From NCBI GenBank assembly GCA_021805485.1, contig JAJZFF010000066.1:1-18744 (forward strand): 18,744 nt of DNA, in the 5' to 3' direction. Both the position numbers and the translations under genes were made by a program. The notes beneath the pieces were generated by a model that saw only the letters and a list, made by a program, of their open reading frames with translations, searched no databases and had not been told where the DNA came from. Below, one piece after another: positions 17,144-18,744 of the stretch (positions within the stretch are counted from its first letter, which is position 1; each line of letters starts with the position of its first letter). This DNA is from Pseudomonadota bacterium (lineage in GTDB: Bacteria; Pseudomonadota; Alphaproteobacteria; Acetobacterales; Acetobacteraceae).

Positions 17144-17772
17144 GCCGGCAGGGCGTCTTCATCACGCTCGAAGGCGGGGAGGGGGCCGGCAAGTCGACGC
17201 AGATTGCCCGCCTTGCCGCCCGGCTTCGCGCCGCCGGGCACGAGGTTCTGACCACCCGCGAGCCGGGCGGCACGCCTGGGGCCGAAGCGATTCGCGCGCT
17301 GATGCTCGACCCCGCGCGCCATTTCGCGCCGCTGGCCGATACGCTGCTGGTCTTCGCCGCCCGCGCCGACCATGTCGCCGCCATCATCCGCCCGGCGCTC
17401 GAACACGGCGCCGTCGTGCTGTGCGACCGTTTCACCGACTCGACGATGGCCTATCAGGGCCACGGCCTGGGCGTGGACCGCGCGGCGATCGCAACCCTCG
17501 GCGCGATGATCGGCGCCACGCCCGATCTCACGCTGATCCTCGACCTGCCGGACGCCATCGCCCGTGCGCGACTGGCGCACCGCGGCGGCGCCGCCGACCG
17601 CTACGAACAGTTCGATACCGGCTTTGCCATCCGCGTCGCTGACGGCTTCCGCGCCATCGCGGCTGCCGAGCCGGATCGTTGCGTCCTGGTCGATGCCGCC
17701 GGCGGGATCGAGGACGTCACCGAAACCCTCGCCGGCCTCATCCGCGCCCGGCTCGGCCTCGCCATCGCCTGA
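17140..17772 (+). CDS. tmk: Thymidylate kinase
   Basis: Phosphorylates dTMP to dTDP with ATP, essential for dTTP supply. The 210-residue protein has the P-loop GGEGAGKS (12-19), the dTMP-contact stretch TTREPGGTPGAEAIR, CDRFTDSTMAYQGHG for nucleotide base binding, and the strand LTLILDLP preceding the LID region. The start is GTG at 17140, overlapping the rlpA stop; no later start keeps the P-loop at its usual place near the N-terminus. The stop shares one base with the holB start. Many Alphaproteobacteria have dacA between rlpA and tmk; here the two genes are adjacent. Confidence 0.95.
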   Translation: MSRQGVFITLEGGEGAGKSTQIARLAARLRAAGHEVLTTREPGGTPGAEAIRALMLDPARHFAPLADTLLVFAARADHVAAIIRPALEHGAVVLCDRFTDSTMAYQGHGLGVDRAAIATLGAMIGATPDLTLILDLPDAIARARLAHRGGAADRYEQFDTGFAIRVADGFRAIAAAEPDRCVLVDAAGGIEDVTETLAGLIRARLGLAIA

Positions 17773-18740
17773 TGCTGCCGCCCCGCGCCAATCCCGAGCT
17801 TCGGGGCCATGACGACGCCGTTGCCGAACTCTTCCGCGCCGCGACCGGCGCGCGCCTGCACCATGCCTGGCTGATCGCCGGCCCGCCCGGAATCGGCAAG
17901 GCCACGCTCGCTTTCCGCTTCGCCCGCTGGCTGCTCGCCGGCGCCCGCACGCCAGACCTGTCGCTCCCCGCGCGCGATCCCGCCTTCCGCCGCATCGCCA
18001 CCGGCGCGCATGCCGACCTTCTGGTCATCGAGCGCCGCTACGACGAGAAGCGCAAGCGGATGCAGGGCGAAATCGTGGTCGACACGGTCGCCGCCGCCGG
18101 CCGCTTCCTGCGGCTCACACCGGGCGAGGGGGGGTGGCGCGTCGTCATCGTCGATGGGGCCGAGGCGCTGAACCGCAACGCCGCCAACGCGCTGCTCAAG
18201 CTGCTCGAGGAACCGCCGGCGCGGGCGATCTGGCTGCTGGTCTGCCACGCGCCCGGCCGGTTGCTGCCCACCATCCGCAGCCGCTGCCGCCGGCTGGACC
18301 TCGACCCGCTGCCGGCCGACACCGTCAGCAGCCTGCTCGCGGCCGCTCTGCCCGACCTTCCCGCCGAACGCCGCACGGCCCTGGCCGCGCTGGCCGAAGG
18401 CTCGATCGGCCGCGCCTTGTCCCTCGCCGATGCCGATGGCCTCGCCCTGGCCGGCCTCGTGGGCGAAGCGCTCGCCGGTCCGCTCCCGCCCGCGCGCGAC
18501 GCCGCCATCGCCGATACGATCGCCCGCGCCGATGACGGCTTCGCCACCTTCGCCGACCTGCTGCGCGCCGCCCTGGCCACCGAAACCCGTGCCGCCGCCC
18601 GTGCCAAACCGTCGCCGGCGCTTGATGGCCGCGCCCGCCTCTGGCAGGACTTCGGCAGGATCGCGGCGGAGGTCGACGGTCTCAATCTCGACCCGCGTGC
18701 GGCGGTTCTGACTATGCTCCAGCTTCTCCGAGTGCCATGA
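17772..18740 (+). CDS. holB: DNA polymerase III subunit delta'
   Basis: Clamp-loader subunit that, with delta and tau/gamma, opens the sliding clamp. The 322-residue protein has a Walker A motif GPPGIGKAT (37-45), the conserved ALNRNAANALLKLLEEPP, and the sensor 1/SRC region PTIRSRC with the RxxSRC-type Arg. The C-terminal collar domain (about 200-322) is Ala-rich and weakly conserved. The zinc-binding cysteines of some delta' proteins are absent. ATG 17772 overlaps the tmk stop by one base, a pairing that is widespread in bacteria. The stop overlaps another ATG. Confidence 0.93.
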   Translation: MLPPRANPELRGHDDAVAELFRAATGARLHHAWLIAGPPGIGKATLAFRFARWLLAGARTPDLSLPARDPAFRRIATGAHADLLVIERRYDEKRKRMQGEIVVDTVAAAGRFLRLTPGEGGWRVVIVDGAEALNRNAANALLKLLEEPPARAIWLLVCHAPGRLLPTIRSRCRRLDLDPLPADTVSSLLAAALPDLPAERRTALAALAEGSIGRALSLADADGLALAGLVGEALAGPLPPARDAAIADTIARADDGFATFADLLRAALATETRAAARAKPSPALDGRARLWQDFGRIAAEVDGLNLDPRAAVLTMLQLLRVP

Positions 18741-18744
18741 CCCG
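18737..18744 (+). CDS. Start of the next gene, cut by the window end (perhaps metG)
   Basis: An ATG (18737) overlaps the holB stop as ATGA and continues to the edge as Met-Thr-Arg. In many Alphaproteobacteria holB is followed by metG (methionyl-tRNA synthetase), so that is the likely identity, but eight bases cannot show it. Confidence 0.35.

Overview
The window is a GC-rich, tightly packed chromosomal segment with almost no non-coding DNA. Nearly all third codon positions are G or C and several neighbouring genes share ATGA or GTGA overlaps. The gene order SPOR protein - nagZ - M50 protease - scpA - scpB - tat genes - serS, and the order lytic transglycosylase - rlpA - tmk - holB, are typical of Alphaproteobacteria. 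The GC content, the divergent RlpA and the persulfide/YeeE module suggest Rhodospirillales, perhaps an Acetobacteraceae member such as Acidiphilium. That placement is inference; no rRNA gene is present to confirm it.

Layout. Positions 1-5920 (+) form a housekeeping block: the 3' end of a SPOR-domain protein, nagZ (cell-wall recycling), an M50 site-2-type protease, scpA and scpB (condensin partners), tatB and tatC (twin-arginine export) and serS. Positions 5940-8148 hold a compact sulfur-stress module: a promoter overlapped by an ATTC-N8-GAAT palindrome, a Blh-type metallo-beta-lactamase-fold persulfide dioxygenase, two small YeeE/YedE-type membrane proteins, and a convergent gene for a BigR/SqrR-like ArsR repressor with the expected cysteine pair. 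Positions 8299-12359 (-) are a thiamine operon, thiC-thiO-thiS-thiG, preceded by a TPP riboswitch.

Positions 12637-14520 (+) encode a PAS-GGDEF-EAL protein whose cyclic-di-GMP synthesis, degradation and inhibitory sites all look intact. A FrnE/DsbA-like thiol oxidoreductase gene follows at 14595-15257. Positions 15300-18740 (+) carry a GH103 lytic transglycosylase, an RlpA-like lipoprotein with a SPOR domain but without the usual catalytic histidine, thymidylate kinase and DNA polymerase III delta'. A further start codon lies at the very end of the window.

The most interesting piece is the sulfur module. Operator architecture, repressor cysteine spacing and effector gene content all agree, yet the repressor gene sits at the far end on the opposite strand, under what seems to be its own promoter. 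No transposon, prophage, CRISPR array, tRNA or rRNA gene was seen. Most of the window is ordinary core genome.
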